From Spirochaetaceae bacterium (GTDB lineage Bacteria > Spirochaetota > Spirochaetia > SZUA-6 > Bin103), in assembly GCA_028818385.1 (NCBI GenBank), contig JAPPNY010000078.1:1-62805 (forward strand): a stretch of 62,805 nucleotides of DNA, in the 5' to 3' direction. This document shows, one piece after another, positions 32,436 to 41,409 of this stretch. The notes below the pieces were generated by a model. That model was not told the origin of the DNA and ran no database searches. It was given only the letters and a program-made list of their open reading frames with translations. Each line of letters opens with the position of its first letter. Position 1 is the first letter of the stretch. The translations under genes and the position numbers were made by a program.

Positions 32436-33068
32436 CTACGGCGTCGGGTCGAAGTAAGGCACCGGCAGCTCTCCACGGGCGAGCTTGAATGCCATCGGCA
32501 CCCGGCGTTCGTGACCGGGGTCCAACGCGGGGAGGTCGTGCTCGGGGAAGAAGCCTGCGCCGGTCGTTTCAGGCCCTGCTATCGGGTTCCGGTCGTCGTG
32601 CGGCTCGACGAGCCAGACGCCTGCGTAAAGGTGATACTTGGTGAGCGAGCTCCACAGGCGGGAGTCGAAGACGCCGAGCAGCTTCGTGGCGGTCCCCACT
32701 ACGCCTGTCTCTTCGCGCAGCTCGCGCTCAGCCGACTGCGCCCACGTCTCGCCGACATCGGTGGCTCCGCCCGGCATCGCCCAGAGGCCGTTGTCCTCGC
32801 GCTTGATCAAGAGCATGCCTCCATCGCGGAAGACGGCCGCATCGGCGCCGACCAGGGGCGCAACGTGCATGAGGTTCTGCCTGTACTCCTCTATCACGTC
32901 GTCCGCCGACCTCGCCTCGATCGCGGCGACCAGTCGAGCGCTCAACGACAGGGCGCGGCCGTACCGTTCCCGGTCGTACTCGTTCTCGGCATAGAACGCT
33001 CCCGCGTTGGCGATGCTCCGCAGCTCGTCGGCAATCAAGTACACCTCGTCCTGGAAGGACACTGTCAA
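32436..33068 (-). CDS. NUDIX hydrolase with NUDIX N-terminal domain
   Basis: A 210-residue NUDIX pyrophosphatase. The NUDIX box is complete: GGATDVGETWAQSAERELRE followed by ETGV (about residues 100-123), preceded by LWAMPGG. The first 65 residues match the helical N-terminal extension found in some NUDIX hydrolases (FQDEVYLIADELRSIANAGA, then YDRERYGRALSLSARLVAAI). The start is TTG at 33068 or GTG at 33062; no ATG is available. The substrate may be a nucleoside diphosphate-linked compound but cannot be told. The gene is followed by the tRNA on the same strand. Confidence 0.9.
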   Translation of the reverse strand: MTVSFQDEVYLIADELRSIANAGAFYAENEYDRERYGRALSLSARLVAAIEARSADDVIEEYRQNLMHVAPLVGADAAVFRDGGMLLIKREDNGLWAMPGGATDVGETWAQSAERELREETGVVGTATKLLGVFDSRLWSSLTKYHLYAGVWLVEPHDDRNPIAGPETTGAGFFPEHDLPALDPGHERRVPMAFKLARGELPVPYFDPTP

Positions 33069-33108
33069 CTCCTCACGTCCGCCGTCCGGCTCAATGCTCG
33101 CCTCCGTG

Positions 33109-33885
33109 TCACTCCACGATGCTCTCCTGAAGAAAGCGGGAGATCCGATCGCGGTTCGCGGTCAGGCTCGAAAACTGCTTCTCACAGACGTCGCTGAAGC
33201 GCGCCAACACCTTGCGGTTGATCGACTCCTGATCCTCGAATATCGCCAGGGAGCGGAACTTGAGATCCCACTTCTCGAATTGCAGCAACGCGATCGTGGT
33301 GTCTCGTGTCTTCCCGTCACTCGTGAGGCCGTGGACAAAGAGGGGGCGTTGCATGCCGTTGATGCGGCAATCCACGGGATACATCCCGTGGGGATCGTGC
33401 TCGGGATCGCTCCAGTCGAAGTCTCGACGTTCTTCGGGCGCCGCTTCGCTCAGCAGGGCCCGAAAATCCTCCATGAAGGTGGACCGCACTCGTTCCCGCG
33501 ACAGAAACGACACATCGCTGATCTTGAGCAGCGCCTGAACGAAGGAGTAGAGAGCATCCCCGTACCGTTCGTCGGGCACGGCGAGGACCAGCTCGCCTTC
33601 ACGATCTTCCACCTGGAACGTGGACAGCGCGTTGGAGATGATCTGCTGCCGCGTTCCGCGCTGCATGTCCCGCTCCTCCAGATCATAGGTAAGGTGCATG
33701 TATGTGTGCGCCTCATCGGAGAGCACCCACTGCGCTCCGTCCCTCTTGAGGACGATCGACAGGTGATCGCCGTCTTCGAACAGAAACGGCGTGAACACGC
33801 GGTACCGGTCCACTCCCTCCCCAGCCAGTCTTACCTTGGCGGATACCTTCGCGTGAAAGTCGTGCGCCACGGCATGCATGGTCAT
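33109..33885 (-). CDS. DUF1828/DUF1829-type protein
   Basis: A 258-residue protein whose N-terminal half fits DUF1828: FTPFLFEDGDHLSIVLKRDG, then LSDEAHTYMHLTYDLE (about residues 33-70). The C-terminal half (FVHGLTSDGKTRDTTIALLQ and KFRSLAIFEDQESI) fits DUF1829, which usually follows it. The function is unknown; such proteins are found in prophage-like and accessory regions of many bacteria. The ATG at 33885 overlaps the stop of the frameshifted gene upstream by four bases, so the two form a unit. G+C content is lower than in the surrounding sugar genes. Confidence 0.75.
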   Translation of the reverse strand: MTMHAVAHDFHAKVSAKVRLAGEGVDRYRVFTPFLFEDGDHLSIVLKRDGAQWVLSDEAHTYMHLTYDLEERDMQRGTRQQIISNALSTFQVEDREGELVLAVPDERYGDALYSFVQALLKISDVSFLSRERVRSTFMEDFRALLSEAAPEERRDFDWSDPEHDPHGMYPVDCRINGMQRPLFVHGLTSDGKTRDTTIALLQFEKWDLKFRSLAIFEDQESINRKVLARFSDVCEKQFSSLTANRDRISRFLQESIVE

Positions 33886-34372
33886 GGCCCTACCTCCCCT
33901 TCGAACAAGTCGCCCTGCTGTTTCGAAGGAACACGGAAGCTCGCGTCTTTGAGCACACAGCGAAGAGCATCGTAGTACGATCCGTATCTATCCGTCGGCT
34001 CGGCGTATGCGTCTTCGCGCGCTCCAAGCATCTGATAGCGCTCCGTCGCACGGTGAATGTGAAAATCGTAGAACGTATCTCCCTCAATGTGGTTCGTGTG
34101 TTCGTGGCTCCTGCCGTTGTAGCGGCAGAGCCGAAACACCTGAGAAGATGCGGGACCAGCACGGCCAGGATGATCGAGAAGTCCAGCCGGTTGATGGTGT
34201 TCTGCCTGAGAATGAGACGGAACTCGGTCCCGCTCTCCCCGACCACGTCGAGATGCCGCTCGTGATGGCCGCGCTTCGGCCTCAAGGTGGTCCGCGTGCT
34301 CCAGTCGTCCGGCAGGGGCTTGGGTTCACGAATGAGAGCCGCAATCTCCGAGTCGGAGTACGCCGCCGCCAT
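33882..34372 (-). pseudogene. Partner protein of the DUF1828-type gene, frameshifted
   Basis: Starting at the ATG 34372 the frame gives EFRLILRQNTINRLDFSIIL and then runs into a Thr/Ser-rich tail. The continuation in the next frame (VFRLCRYNGRSHEHTN, then TFYDFHIHRATERYQMLG and EPTDRYGSYYDALRCVLKD) is clearly the real C-terminal part and ends at 33882. One added base near 34155 joins the two into a protein of about 163 residues. The HIH-x-ATERY segment is the most conserved-looking part. The function is unknown; it is probably obligately paired with the DUF1828-type gene downstream. Confidence 0.7.
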
Positions 34373-34574
34373 CCGCTAACCGGGTCTCCGAGTACTCCGG
34401 GGTGTCGATCCAACGATGTCAGTGCCCATAGCGATAGGTTCGGCGGCTTGGTGCTCGCCCTGAAGACTTCAGATCGTACCTGTCACGCCGTGAGTCAGTC
34501 ACGTTCTGCTCTGATCCAGAGGAGACCGCTCGGGGAGCGCACGGCTATCGCTCTGGGTCTGCTATCGTTGGCCG

Positions 34575-36062
34575 ATGAGCGTAGAATTGGATTCCGATAG
34601 GTCCTTGCGCAGACGGAAGATCCTGTTCACGGACTGGCGGGACGTCGACTGCGGGTCGGTCGCGTGGCTGACCGCGGACGGAGAGCGGTACCGGGTGGGC
34701 AACCCGCCGGGGGAGCCGGTGGCGATGTGGGCGGAGCAGCCGTCGGTGCCGCGCGGCATCCGCCTGCAGGCGCAGCCGGCCCGCAAGGCGGGCGTGATCG
34801 AGGGACTCCCGGACGTCGGGCACGTGGTCTACGAGGACGGCCGCTACCGCTCCTGGTACCTGCAGGTGAACGGCATCTCCCGCTTCGGCACCGGCGCGCC
34901 GGCCCACCGCCGGCCCCCGGAGCTGGTGGAGATCTGCTCGGTCGAGTCGCCCGACGGATTGCACTGGAGCGCCCCGACCCGCTCGCGCATCGAGGTCCCG
35001 GCCCGGCGCAACTTCGACGGCATGTCATTCTTCATCGACCCGCACGCGCCGCCGGAGGAGCGCTACAAGTTCATCTACTGCGCCAGCTTCGACGAAGGCG
35101 CGTTCCCGTCGCACCTCGACGCCTACCTGCGCCGCGAGCCGCGCCACCGGGACGCGCGCATGTCCGGCGAGCGGCGCTACGGCATGTTCGCCGCCGTGTC
35201 GCCGGACGGGATCACGTGGCGCAGTCTGCCGGAGCCGTTCACCCTGCACCCCAGCGACACCGACACCACCGTCTTCTGGGACGAGCACTTGAGCGTGTAC
35301 GTGATGTACACCCGCCTGTTTCGCGACGGGCGGCGCTGGATCGGCCGCGCCGAGGCGCCGGACTTCGCGCACTGGGGGCCGGTCGAGCCTGTCATCTGGC
35401 CGCGGCTGGACGACCCGCCGGACTACGACTACTACCTGAACGGCCACAGCCTCTATCCCGGCGCGCCGGAGTACCGGCTGATGCTGCCGATGCTCTACCA
35501 CCGCTTCACCGAGCGCAGCCACGTGCGCCTGTACTCCAGCGCCGACGGCATCGCCTGGAGCGAGGTTCCCGGCGGGCCGGTGCTGTCCCCGGGCGAGCCG
35601 GGAGCCTGGGACAGCGAGTTCATCGGCACCGGCAAGGACCTGGTCCCGTTCGGCTCCGGCCGCATCGCCATCCCCTACTCCGGCGTCGGCTACCCGCACA
35701 AGTATCCGCGCTGGCAGCGGGTCTTCGACGCCATGCGCACCGGCTGGGCGTGGTGGCCGGAAGACCGGCTCTGCGCCGTGGTCGGCGACTACGAGGGGGA
35801 GTTCCACACCCCGCCGATCCTGCCGGCGGGCCGCAGGATGCGGCTCGACTTCCGCACGCCCATGGCCGGCCGCGTCCGCATCGGCATCGACGGCGTCGAG
35901 GGGCGGTCGGCGGCCGACTGCGACCCGCTAGTAGGCGACCACGCGGGCCGATTGTTGACCTGGTGCGGCGGGGAGGCCGACCTGGGGGTACCTGCCGATC
36001 GGCCCGTCTCCCTGCACGTCAGCCTGCGCAGCGCGGAGCTGTTCTCGATCACGTTCGAGTGA
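34575..36062 (+). CDS. Five-bladed beta-propeller glycosidase-like protein
   Basis: A 495-residue protein of the same general type as the one at 30709-32187, transcribed rightwards. Blade-like segments are VVYEDGRYRSWYLQVNGISR, EICSVESPDGLHWSAPTRSR, FAAVSPDGITWRSLPEPF, NGHSLYPGAPEYRLMLPMLY and VRLYSSADGIAWSEVPGGPV. The C-terminal 110 residues look like a small beta-sandwich. There is no signal peptide. Both propeller proteins lie within 4 kb and may act on related oligosaccharides in the cytoplasm. The catalytic residues cannot be named from the sequence alone. The ATG at 34575 is the first in frame and fits the predicted fold start. Confidence 0.75.
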   Translation: MSVELDSDRSLRRRKILFTDWRDVDCGSVAWLTADGERYRVGNPPGEPVAMWAEQPSVPRGIRLQAQPARKAGVIEGLPDVGHVVYEDGRYRSWYLQVNGISRFGTGAPAHRRPPELVEICSVESPDGLHWSAPTRSRIEVPARRNFDGMSFFIDPHAPPEERYKFIYCASFDEGAFPSHLDAYLRREPRHRDARMSGERRYGMFAAVSPDGITWRSLPEPFTLHPSDTDTTVFWDEHLSVYVMYTRLFRDGRRWIGRAEAPDFAHWGPVEPVIWPRLDDPPDYDYYLNGHSLYPGAPEYRLMLPMLYHRFTERSHVRLYSSADGIAWSEVPGGPVLSPGEPGAWDSEFIGTGKDLVPFGSGRIAIPYSGVGYPHKYPRWQRVFDAMRTGWAWWPEDRLCAVVGDYEGEFHTPPILPAGRRMRLDFRTPMAGRVRIGIDGVEGRSAADCDPLVGDHAGRLLTWCGGEADLGVPADRPVSLHVSLRSAELFSITFE

Positions 36063-36849
36063 CTCGGCCGCCGACGCCTCCGGGGAGGATGCCGTGCTCC
36101 CGCAGAAACCGGACGACGTCGCGCAGCGGCGTGGGACAGTCGTTGTGCCCGCACGCCATGCGGACCGGCGTGGTGCCGGCGGCCTGCGCGAGCGCCTCGC
36201 CGTGCGCGTACGGGATAATCCGATCACGCTCGCCGTGGAGGACCAGCACCGGCGCGCCGCCTGACGCGACGACCGCGAGGTTGTCGAACCGGTCGAGCAT
36301 CAGCGCGCGCGGCACGAACCGCGGCATCAGGTCGGCCAGGCGGGTGAAGCTCGACTCCAGCACCAGCGCCGCCACCGGCCGGACGGCGGCCAGGGCGCAC
36401 GCGGCGCCGCCGCCGATCGACCGCCCGTAGGCGACGATGCGCTCCGCGTCGACCTGCGGCCGAGCGCCGAGGTAGTCGAACGCCGCGACCACGGCGGCGG
36501 TGATCGAGCGCTCGTTCGGCCTGCCGCCCGAACGCCCGTAACCCGGGTACTCGACCAGCAGCACGCCCAGACCCTCCCCGGTCAGCTCGAGCACGTCGAC
36601 GTGGTCGTCGATCAACTCGCCGTTGCCGTGCATGAACATCACCACCGGAAACGGCGAGGAGGAAGGAGCGGGAGCGAGAAACCACGCCTCCACGTCCTCT
36701 CCCCGGCCGAGCCACACCGTCTCGGTGCCGGCCGGGAGCTGCGGCGGCGCGGGATGCCGCGGCCGCGGGTAGATCACGCGCCGCTGCAGTCCCAGCCATG
36801 CGCCGGCGAGCGCCACCACGACGAGCGCCAGGGCGGCGGCGGTCAGCAT
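36049..36849 (-). CDS. Membrane-anchored alpha/beta hydrolase
   Basis: A 266-residue alpha/beta hydrolase. An N-terminal transmembrane anchor (LTAAALALVVVALAGAWLGL) is followed by the hydrolase core: oxyanion region VMFMHGNGE, VEYPGYGRSGG, nucleophile elbow AYGRSIGGGAA (serine about residue 152), an aspartate in HGERDRIIPY and a histidine in CGHNDCP. It is close to BEM46/ABHD12-like esterases that act at membranes. The substrate is not known. The ATG at 36849 lies 29 bases after the M48 protease stop on the same strand. Its 3' end overlaps the convergent propeller gene by 14 bases. Confidence 0.88.
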   Translation of the reverse strand: MLTAAALALVVVALAGAWLGLQRRVIYPRPRHPAPPQLPAGTETVWLGRGEDVEAWFLAPAPSSSPFPVVMFMHGNGELIDDHVDVLELTGEGLGVLLVEYPGYGRSGGRPNERSITAAVVAAFDYLGARPQVDAERIVAYGRSIGGGAACALAAVRPVAALVLESSFTRLADLMPRFVPRALMLDRFDNLAVVASGGAPVLVLHGERDRIIPYAHGEALAQAAGTTPVRMACGHNDCPTPLRDVVRFLREHGILPGGVGGRVTRT

Positions 36850-36878
36850 CGGACGGACACGGAGGCGCGACAGCGCGG

Positions 36879-38123
36879 TCAGGCTGCCCGCAGCGCCGCC
36901 AGCCGCTCGACCAGGGTCGGATGCGAGTAGTGGTAGAAGCTGTACCACGGGTGGGGAGCCAGGTTGGCGAGGTTGTCGCGGCTGAGCTTGATCAGGGCAT
37001 CGGCCATCGGCCGCGGTGAATCGACCGCCTTCGCGGCGAAGCGGTCCGCGGCGTACTCGTGCCGGCGCGACCACAGCGCCGACAGCGGCCCCAGCCAGAA
37101 CGTGAAGGGCCCGGCCAGCAGGCTGAACAGCACCAGCGCCGCGTGGTGGCTGGGCTGGCCGATCCCGAACGCCGCGAACAGCGGCGCGTGGTCCAGCAGC
37201 AGGCTCAGGACCCAGAGCGCCGCCACCGTGGCCGCCACCGACAGCGCCAGCCGCTGCGGGATGTGGCGCAGGCGTTCGTGGCCGATCTCGTGCGCGACCA
37301 CGGCCTCGATCTCGCCCGGATCGAGCTGGCCGAGCAGCGTGTCGAAGAGAACGATGCGCTTCACCGGGCCCAAACCGGTGAAGTACGCGTTGCTGTGCTT
37401 GGAGCGCTTGCTGCCGTCCATCACGAAGATGCCGCGCAGGCGGTAGCCCAGCCGCCGCGCCAGCTCCGCCAGCCGAGTCCGCACCTCGCCCTCGTCGACC
37501 GGGACGAAGCGGTTGAACAGCGGCGCGATCACGGTGGGATAGAGCACCATCAGCACGAACTGGAAGGCGATGATCACGCCGCCCGCGTACAGCCACCAGA
37601 GGCTGCCGGCGCGGTCCATGAAGACGAACAGCACCAGCAGCACGATCGCGCTGATGACCAGGGAGATGAGGCCGCCCTTCAGGCGGTCCAGCAGGAACAG
37701 CCGGAAGGTCGTGCGGTTGAAGCCGAAACGCTCTTCGATGACGAACTGCGAGTAGAGCGCCGCCGGGATGCCTATCACCGTGAAGAAGGCGCCCACGGCC
37801 AGCACGTAGATCCCTCCCGACAGGTAGGGATGCAGGGCGAGCTGCCCGACCGCACGGTCGAGGGTGCCGAGCACGCCGCTCAGCACCACCGCCAGCACCG
37901 CCACGGCCGACACCGTGTCGGTGAGCAGCGCGAAGCGCCCGCGCGTCTGCGTGTACTCGCGCATGCGCGCGTGCGTGTCGCCGTCGACCGCGCCAGCCAG
38001 CGCCGGCGGCGGAGCCTCCTGCGCGCGCCCGTGGCGGAGATTGAGGATTCCCAGACCGCTCTCCACCAGCCGCTGCAGCACGAACAGCACCAGGTACAGC
38101 GCCAGGATCGCCGAGCTCGACAT
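36879..38123 (-). CDS. M48-family integral membrane metalloprotease (Ste24/HtpX-like)
   Basis: A 414-residue membrane zinc protease. The zinc motif is VVAHEIGHERLRHI (HExxH, about residue 283), with the third ligand in HEYAADRFA (about 359). Several hydrophobic segments are evident: the N-terminus (SAILALYLVLFVLQRLVESG), LLTDTVSAVAVLAVVLSGVL, LISLVISAIVLLVLFVFMD and ALSVAATVAALWVLSLLL. The arrangement matches Ste24-type CAAX proteases more than the shorter HtpX. In bacteria such enzymes serve in membrane-protein quality control. The ATG at 38123 overlaps the folC stop. Confidence 0.9.
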   Translation of the reverse strand: MSSSAILALYLVLFVLQRLVESGLGILNLRHGRAQEAPPPALAGAVDGDTHARMREYTQTRGRFALLTDTVSAVAVLAVVLSGVLGTLDRAVGQLALHPYLSGGIYVLAVGAFFTVIGIPAALYSQFVIEERFGFNRTTFRLFLLDRLKGGLISLVISAIVLLVLFVFMDRAGSLWWLYAGGVIIAFQFVLMVLYPTVIAPLFNRFVPVDEGEVRTRLAELARRLGYRLRGIFVMDGSKRSKHSNAYFTGLGPVKRIVLFDTLLGQLDPGEIEAVVAHEIGHERLRHIPQRLALSVAATVAALWVLSLLLDHAPLFAAFGIGQPSHHAALVLFSLLAGPFTFWLGPLSALWSRRHEYAADRFAAKAVDSPRPMADALIKLSRDNLANLAPHPWYSFYHYSHPTLVERLAALRAA

Positions 38124-39550
38124 CACCGCGGTCCGTGACGAACCGTGTGCGGCGAGTCCGGCGCGCGCGCGGGGGGGTGCGGCGCGCGGCCGCGGATGGT
38201 GGGGTAGGTCTCGATCGGGATGCCGCGCACGCAGGCGATCACCTCGGCCACCACCGACAGCGAGCCGGTGGCGATGATGGTGTGCGGCGCTCCGTCCGCC
38301 GCGGCGCCGGTGGCGGCGGCGACGTCGTCGCCGATGCCGAGCACCGTGAATCCCTCCCGCTCCAGCGCCGCGGCCACCGCCTCCGGCCGCTCGGCGCGCG
38401 GGTGGTGGGAGCGCGCCGCGTACGCGCGGCCGGTGAGGCGGCGCAGCGGCTGCAGGGTCTCCACCAGGTCGTGGCCGGTGAGGGCACCGACCACGGCAAC
38501 GGTCCGCGCCGGGTCGACCCGTCCGTCCAGCGCGCCCACCATGCGCTGCATGGCGTACGGGCTGTGCGCGCCGTCGACGATCACCTGCACGCCGCGCCAG
38601 CACAGGTGCTCCAGCCGGCCGGGCCAGCGCACGTCCGCCATGCCGCGCAGCACCGCTTCATGATCCAGGCGCTCGCCCAGGAAGATCTCGGCCGCGGCGA
38701 CCGCCACCGCGGCGTTCTCCCCCTGGTAGTCGCCGGCCAGCGGCAGGTCGATGCGGTAGCAGGCGCGGCTCGTCTCCACGCGCAACCGCTGGCGGCCACC
38801 CGCCGTGCCGTCCACCGACCAGCGGACGTCCGTGCCGACCTGCGTCACCGGCGCCCGCTGCCGGGCAGCCACGCCCAGGGCGACCTCCAGGGCGCCTTCC
38901 ATCTGCGGCGCGAGCACCATCGGCACCCCCGGCTTGATGATGCCGGCCTTGGCGCGGGCGATGCTCTCGATGGTGGGCCCGAGCACGGCGACGTGATCGA
39001 AGCTGATGTTCGTGATCGCGCAGACCGACGGCGCCACCACGTTGGTGGAGTCGAGCTCACCGCCTAGGCCGACCTCGATCACCTGCGCGTCGACGCCGGC
39101 GTCCCGGAAGTGCAGCAGCGCCATGGCGGTGAGCGCCTCGACCGTGGTCGGCTCCCCGTACGGCGTGTCCCGCGCGACCTGTTGCAGCGGACCCCAGACC
39201 GCGTCGACGAGCCGCGCGAACGTCGCCGGGTCGATCGGATCCAGGCCGTGGCGGATGCGCTCGGTCACCCGCAGCAGGTGCGGCGAGGTGTACAGCCCGA
39301 CCCGCAGGCCGTGCGCCTGCAGCATCGAGCTCAGCATCGCCGAGGTGCTGCCCTTGCCGTTGGTGCCGGTGACGTGCAGGGTCGGCACCTGCAGGTGCGG
39401 ATCGCCGAGGCGCTCCAGGAGCGCGCGGATGCGGTCGAGCCGGAAGGTGCGGTGTGCCGGGCTGTGGCGGGCGCGCTCGAAGTCGGCCAGCCCCATGAGC
39501 CGGTCGACCGCGCGGCGGTAGTGACCGGAGGACGCGGAGGCATCGTTCAT
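38123..39550 (-). CDS. folC: Bifunctional folylpolyglutamate/dihydrofolate synthase
   Basis: FolC adds glutamates to folates and, in bifunctional forms, makes dihydrofolate from dihydropteroate. The 475-residue Mur-ligase-type protein has the ATP loop HVTGTNGKGSTSAML (about residues 58-72), LRVGLYTSPHLLRVTERIR, VEVGLGGELDSTNV, ITNISFDHVAVLGPTIESIA (about 188) and VIVDGAHSPYAMQ (about 335). The C-terminal end after about residue 430 is extended with a Pro/Arg-rich tail. The start ATG at 39550 follows no close upstream gene. The 3' end is coupled to the M48 protease gene. Confidence 0.94.
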   Translation of the reverse strand: MNDASASSGHYRRAVDRLMGLADFERARHSPAHRTFRLDRIRALLERLGDPHLQVPTLHVTGTNGKGSTSAMLSSMLQAHGLRVGLYTSPHLLRVTERIRHGLDPIDPATFARLVDAVWGPLQQVARDTPYGEPTTVEALTAMALLHFRDAGVDAQVIEVGLGGELDSTNVVAPSVCAITNISFDHVAVLGPTIESIARAKAGIIKPGVPMVLAPQMEGALEVALGVAARQRAPVTQVGTDVRWSVDGTAGGRQRLRVETSRACYRIDLPLAGDYQGENAAVAVAAAEIFLGERLDHEAVLRGMADVRWPGRLEHLCWRGVQVIVDGAHSPYAMQRMVGALDGRVDPARTVAVVGALTGHDLVETLQPLRRLTGRAYAARSHHPRAERPEAVAAALEREGFTVLGIGDDVAAATGAAADGAPHTIIATGSLSVVAEVIACVRGIPIETYPTIRGRAPHPPARAPDSPHTVRHGPR

Positions 39551-39599
39551 CGGCGGTGCCGTTCCGTGGGCCGGCCGGTCCGTCGCCGGCCGCCGGGAC

Positions 39600-39851
39600 T
39601 CAGTTGCGCGAGAAGTCGTCGCGATCGGCGGAAGGGGCCGCCAGGGAATCCTCCTCGTCCCTGCACGCTTCGCCTTCCTCCGCCCCGCACACGCCGCAGG
39701 TCGAGGACGCCGGACCGGGGCCGGCAGGCCCCGCGGGAGAGAAGCTGCCGCAGCCGAAGCGCTTCACCTCGCGCTCACGCCCGAGCAGCACCTTGATCGA
39801 CAACGCCGCCACCACGGCGATCATGATCGCGATGCTCAGGATGATCGTCAT
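39600..39851 (-). CDS. Small single-pass membrane protein with cysteine-rich tail
   Basis: An 83-residue protein with one N-terminal transmembrane helix (TIILSIAIMIAVVAALSIKV), a basic stretch GREREVKRFGCG, a Pro/Gly-rich linker, and a tail with CGVCGAEEGEAC. The four closely spaced cysteines plus FGCG could bind a metal or an iron-sulfur centre on the cytoplasmic face. It vaguely recalls FeoB-associated cysteine-rich membrane proteins, but the sequence is not that family and no feo gene is present. The gene is 49 bases upstream of folC on the same strand and divergent from the dihydrolipoyl dehydrogenase gene. The function is unknown. Confidence 0.6.
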   Translation of the reverse strand: MTIILSIAIMIAVVAALSIKVLLGREREVKRFGCGSFSPAGPAGPGPASSTCGVCGAEEGEACRDEEDSLAAPSADRDDFSRN

Positions 39852-39977
39852 CTTCGAGTCCTCCCGTGCCGGAATATACCACCGTTCAGGGCCGTCGTGT
39901 GCGCATGAGGGCGGTCTTGAACGGACGCCCCGCACGGGCACCTGCGGCGGCGCTTGCCCTGCCGGCCCCGCGTGGCG

Positions 39978-41393
39978 ATGATACGCGCGGTGAGCACGCA
40001 ACGGCTGGTGGTCCTGGGCGGAGGACCCGGCGGCTATGCCGCGGCCTTCCTGGCGGCCGATCTCGGGCTGTCGGTGACCCTGATCGACGAGGCGCCGAAC
40101 CCGGGCGGCGTATGCCTGTACCGCGGCTGCATCCCGTCCAAGGCGCTCCTGCACGTCGCCAAGGTGATCGGCGACGCCAGGGACGCGGAGGAATGGGGGG
40201 TCCGCTTCACCAAACCCCGCATCGACCTGGACAAGGTGCGCGGCTGGAAGGAGTCCGTAGTCGGGCGCATGACCGGCGGCCTGGGGTCGCTGGCCAGGCA
40301 GCGCAAGGTGACGCTGCTGCAGGGCCGCGGCCGCTTCGCAGGCTCCCGGGAGATCGCCGTGACCACGGACGCGGGCGAACAACGCGTCGGTTTCGATCAT
40401 GCCGTCGTCTCCACGGGATCGCGGCCGGCGGTGGTGCCGGCACTGGCCCTCGACTCGGATCGCGTCCTGGACTCCACTTCCGCGCTGGAGCTACCCGACG
40501 TGCCCAAGCGGTTGCTGGTGGTGGGCGGCGGCTACATCGGGCTGGAGCTCGGCAGCGCCTACGCCGCGCTCGGCAGCGCCGTGACCGTGGTGGAGATGAC
40601 CGACGGCCTGCTGCCCGGGGTCGACCGCGACCTGGTCGGCATCCTGGAGCGGCGCTTGCGCGGCTCGCTGGCCGCCATCCACACCGGCACCCGCGTGGAC
40701 GAGGTGAAGGAGACCGAGCGCGGGCTGGCGGTGACCCTGTCGGGAGCGGCCGACGGCACCAAGACCTACGACCGGATGCTGGTGAGCGTCGGCCGCGTGC
40801 CGAACACCGGCGACCTCGGCCTGGAGCACACCGCCGCCAAGGTCGGTGCGGACGGCTTCATCGAGCACGACGACCAGCAGCGCACCGGCGACCCGACGAT
40901 CTTCGCCGTCGGCGACGTGGCCGGACAGCCCATGCTGGCGCACAAGGCATCGCACGAAGGGCGCGTCGCCGCCGAGGCGGCGGCCGGCAAGCGGGTCGCC
41001 TTCGAGCCGCAGGCCATTCCGGCGGTGGTGTTCACCGATCCCGAGATCGCCTGGTGCGGGCTGACCGAGACCGAGGCCAAGGCGAACGGCCGCGACGTGC
41101 AGGTCGCGCGCTTCCCGTGGGGCGCCTCCGGTAGGGCGACCACGCTGGGCCGCTCCGAAGGGCTCACCAAGCTGCTGGTCGACCCCGGCAACGAGCGGGT
41201 GCTCGGCTGCGGCATCGCCGGTCCCGGCGCCGGCGAGTTGATCGCGGAGGCGGTGCTGGCCATCGAGATGGGGGCGGTCGCCACCGACATGCGGCTGACG
41301 ATCCATCCCCATCCGACCCTGTCGGAGACGCTGATGGAGGCGAGCGAAGTCCTGTTCGGCACCGCCACCCACATCTTCCGGCCGCGCCGGTAA
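39978..41393 (+). CDS. lpdA: Dihydrolipoyl dehydrogenase
   Basis: A flavoprotein disulfide reductase (E3 of 2-oxoacid dehydrogenase or glycine cleavage complexes), 471 residues. The FAD fold is LVVLGGGPGGYAAAFLAADL near the start. The redox-active pair is in GGVCLYRGCIPSKALL, the NAD fold is LLVVGGGYIGLELGSAYAAL (about residue 175), the second FAD contact is IFAVGDVAGQPMLAHKASHE (about 312), and the C-terminal active-site histidine/glutamate is IHPHPTLSETLMEA. The ATG at 39978 is preferred; a GTG at 39990 is an alternative. No E1 or E2 genes are nearby, so the complex must be encoded elsewhere. It is followed by the nitrilase-family gene 16 bases on. Confidence 0.93.
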   Translation: MIRAVSTQRLVVLGGGPGGYAAAFLAADLGLSVTLIDEAPNPGGVCLYRGCIPSKALLHVAKVIGDARDAEEWGVRFTKPRIDLDKVRGWKESVVGRMTGGLGSLARQRKVTLLQGRGRFAGSREIAVTTDAGEQRVGFDHAVVSTGSRPAVVPALALDSDRVLDSTSALELPDVPKRLLVVGGGYIGLELGSAYAALGSAVTVVEMTDGLLPGVDRDLVGILERRLRGSLAAIHTGTRVDEVKETERGLAVTLSGAADGTKTYDRMLVSVGRVPNTGDLGLEHTAAKVGADGFIEHDDQQRTGDPTIFAVGDVAGQPMLAHKASHEGRVAAEAAAGKRVAFEPQAIPAVVFTDPEIAWCGLTETEAKANGRDVQVARFPWGASGRATTLGRSEGLTKLLVDPGNERVLGCGIAGPGAGELIAEAVLAIEMGAVATDMRLTIHPHPTLSETLMEASEVLFGTATHIFRPRR

Positions 41394-41409
41394 GGCTCGG
41401 GGGTTCCCG

